A stretch of 8,092 nt of DNA from Phycisphaerales bacterium UBA3158 (lineage in GTDB: Bacteria > Planctomycetota > Phycisphaerae > Phycisphaerales > SM1A02): positions 1 to 8,092 of the forward strand of contig DEYM01000119.1 of the NCBI GenBank assembly GCA_002364555.1. Direction: 5' to 3'. The number at the start of each line of letters is the position of its first letter. The stretch's first letter is position 1. The notes under the pieces are model-generated. The model saw only the letters and a program-made list of their open reading frames with translations, was not told the origin of the DNA and searched no databases. Both the position numbers and the translations under genes were made by a program. Of this stretch, positions 6,924 through 8,092 are shown one piece after another.

Positions 6924-7521
6924 GTTCGGTGATCGCGTCCGCCTGGTTCCAAGACCGGAGTGGGGTGTCGGTTCGGTTACTCGTGTGGAAACGGTTCCTG
7001 TCGATGGTAAGCCGACGCAACGGTTGACCGTCCGCTTTCCCAACGCTGGTCTGAAGACACTCAAGGCCGAGGTCGCTCAGCTTGAGCGAATCGAGGCCAA
7101 GGCCGTCTCGGAGGAGACGCCGGTGGATCGCATTTCCAGCATCGATCGGATCGCAGAGGATGAGATGATGGCCGGATTGGCCGATCGCAGGCTCAAGGAG
7201 GTCATGCTGGCCATCCCCGAGCAGTGCCGTGATCCGTTTCGAACCGTCGAATCGAGAGTCCAGTCCACACTTGATCTGTTTCGATTCGATCAGGGTGGCA
7301 GAGGTTTGATGGAGTGGGCCGTGATTCAAACGGGTCTGGATGATCCGTTGTCCCGATTCAACCGTCATGAGCTCGAGCAGCACTACAACCGCTGGGCGTG
7401 TGAACGAGATTCACATCTGAACAAGCTTCTTCGAGAGGCTCGCGAGGCCGGCATCAATGTGGATTCGATGCTTTCGGCAGCTGGTGGCGGCGCTAGATCA
7501 GCCGCTCGTCGTGGCCGCTGA
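6883..7521 (+). CDS. DUF3553 domain protein with an uncharacterised helical C-terminal region
   Basis: The 212-residue protein has an N-terminal DUF3553-type module at about 13-70. It contains FGDRVRLVPRPEWGVGSVTR and, after a short insertion, LTVRFPNAGLKTL, giving the G-D-R-V, R-P-E-W-G-x-G and F-x-x-A-G-x-K-T marks of the family. Such small beta modules are found alone or attached to nucleic-acid enzymes, and the function is not established. The remaining 140 residues are mostly helical and charged, with one aromatic patch (FRFDQGGRGLMEWAV, 133-147) and an Arg-rich tail (ARSAARRGR) that could contact nucleic acid. There is no signal peptide, so it is probably cytoplasmic. The start is TTG at 6883 with GGAG 8 bases upstream. 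No ATG or GTG exists in frame between that point and the stop at 6808. A second TTG at 6904 is possible. Confidence 0.75.
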   Translation: MSCKNDVLSRTQYEFGDRVRLVPRPEWGVGSVTRVETVPVDGKPTQRLTVRFPNAGLKTLKAEVAQLERIEAKAVSEETPVDRISSIDRIAEDEMMAGLADRRLKEVMLAIPEQCRDPFRTVESRVQSTLDLFRFDQGGRGLMEWAVIQTGLDDPLSRFNRHELEQHYNRWACERDSHLNKLLREAREAGINVDSMLSAAGGGARSAARRGR

Positions 7522-7805
7522 GCGAGGTTTCGCATTCAATTGACTTGAACTGATCTGCTCTGGCGAGTCGGCTGTCCTATCCATGCATCGATGAGATTCG
7601 AATCGCCTTCGGGCCATCATGGCGACCTTCGACGTGGTTCCAGAGGCTTCGATGTTGTTTGATATCGACGCGATGTTGACTGCAGACAACATGCGGAACG
7701 ACCCACATGAGCCACCTCATGGCCGTATGAGCCGAATTCGCCCGTGACGCACCCTTGAACGCCTTTTTTCGTTTTCGTCATCTCGGAGTGGCCAGTTCGG
7801 GCCTC
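7522..7805. other. Intergenic region without a convincing gene, containing short inverted repeats
   Basis: Immediately after the DUF3553 stop lies a small hairpin, GCGA-GGTT-TCGC (7522-7533), with no T-run. At 7706-7731 three alternating ATGAG/CTCAT elements can form two mutually exclusive stems. TTTTTT at 7764-7769 is not preceded by a stem, so it is not a recognisable terminator. A 42-codon ATG frame (7619-7747, + strand) is open but has no good ribosome site. A 64-codon frame on the other strand (7498-7692) looks non-coding. Nothing else is supported here. Confidence 0.5.
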
Positions 7806-7842
7806 CTGTTGCAGTTCTCTTATCGACGAGAGAACTCAACAG
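7806..7842 (+). promoter_or_regulatory. Long hairpin / dyad element in the leader of the last gene
   Basis: CTGTTG (7806-7811), a single unpaired C, and AGTTCTCT (7813-7820) pair with AGAGAACT (7829-7836) and CAACAG (7837-7842). That gives 14 base pairs around an 8-base loop, TATCGACG, whose TCGA centre is itself symmetric. It ends 26 bases before the ATG at 7869. As DNA it would be a dyad operator; as RNA it is a stable leader stem. No T-run follows, so an intrinsic terminator is unlikely. An alternative outer pairing also exists: GTTGCA (7808-7813) with TGCAAC (7844-7849). Confidence 0.6.
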
Positions 7843-7868
7843 ATGCAACCTCCATGGAGAAGAGAGTC

Positions 7869-8092
7869 ATGAACGAACAGGTATTCCAAGAACGATTCGC
7901 CCAGCTGTTGATTCGCATCAGTGCATTGCCTGACGAGCAGAAGCTGGGACTGGCCGTGCCAGCCGCCGCACCCAATGCACATGACGAGGAGGTGCATCGG
8001 GCCGTGAATGAGCTGCAGGAATCGATTGATTTCCTGAGACTGAGTGTGAAGTATCTGATGTTCGATCTCGAGGCCACTCGGCGGGAGAACGG
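7869..8092 (+). CDS. Small helical (probably coiled-coil) conserved hypothetical protein, 3' end outside the window
   Basis: Seventy-four codons are visible. The sequence starts MNEQVFQERFAQLLIRISAL, has an Ala/Pro-rich linker (LAVPAAAPNA, about 28-37), then a charged helix running through VNELQESIDFLRLSVKYLMF to DLEATRRENG at the window edge. The helix has heptad-like Leu/Ile spacing, which suggests a coiled coil. The 'KYL-FDLEATRREN' ending is one I associate from memory with small planctomycete proteins of unknown function. It lacks a signal peptide and any catalytic motif. ATG 7869 is preferred because GGAG (7856-7859) lies 9 bases upstream. An in-frame ATG at 7854 has no ribosome site. 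The leader contains a strong hairpin, so expression may be regulated. No function is assigned. Confidence 0.7.
   Translation, partial: MNEQVFQERFAQLLIRISALPDEQKLGLAVPAAAPNAHDEEVHRAVNELQESIDFLRLSVKYLMFDLEATRREN

Noticed and set aside
6805..7383. 192-residue minus-strand frame opposite the DUF3553 gene
   Set aside because: The plus-strand DUF3553 motifs are clear. The antisense product has no recognisable domain.
7498..7692. 64-residue minus-strand frame in the gap after the DUF3553 gene
   Set aside because: It has no ribosome-binding sequence upstream of the ATG, a Ser/Arg-rich composition with no motif, and it overlaps the end of the DUF3553 gene.
7764..7779. T-rich stretch (TTTTTT then TTTT) as an intrinsic terminator
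   Set aside because: No GC-rich inverted repeat precedes it on either strand at the needed distance.

Overview
The window looks like a piece of a planctomycete chromosome, most likely of the class Phycisphaerae. This is inferred from gene style and content, not from a marker gene. It carries a MoxR/DUF58/BatD-type operon, a DUF3553 protein whose Trp-Gly pattern I associate with that group, and a small coiled-coil protein ending in a 'FDLEATRREN' signature that I associate with planctomycetes. GC content is moderate. There are no mobile elements, CRISPR arrays, tRNA or rRNA genes, and no sign of recent transfer. Most of the window is ordinary core metabolism and envelope-associated machinery.

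Left part (1-3006, minus strand): a tightly packed operon read right to left. It runs MoxR AAA+ ATPase, DUF58 protein, BatD-like membrane-anchored lipoprotein, then the first seven codons of a further gene cut by the window edge. The last two junctions are 4-base ATGA overlaps, so translation is probably coupled. MoxR ATPases with DUF58 and von Willebrand A-type partners are thought to act as a chaperone-like, metal-dependent assembly machine at the membrane (Bat/aerotolerance-type loci).

Middle (3186-6636): an MtfA-family zinc peptidase (+) converges on a fused chorismate mutase/prephenate dehydrogenase, tyrA (-). Their stop codons touch inside a perfect 16-bp palindrome. Divergent from tyrA, across 127 bases containing repeated TGTAC boxes, is an NADP-type glutamate dehydrogenase, gdhA (+). 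GdhA makes glutamate, the usual amino donor for the last step of tyrosine synthesis, so the divergent pair makes metabolic sense, although shared control is only inferred.

Right part (6637-8092): an intergenic stretch with a good sigma-70-like promoter leads to a short ATG-started ORF. That ORF overlaps the TTG-started DUF3553-domain gene. A 347-base gap with several inverted repeats follows, ending in a 14-pair hairpin just upstream of the last gene, a truncated small helical protein of unknown function.

I found no clear new multi-gene system. The most interesting non-genic signals are the structured leader at 7806-7859, the overlapping upstream ORF at 6807-6923, and the shared-stop palindrome at 3973-3988.
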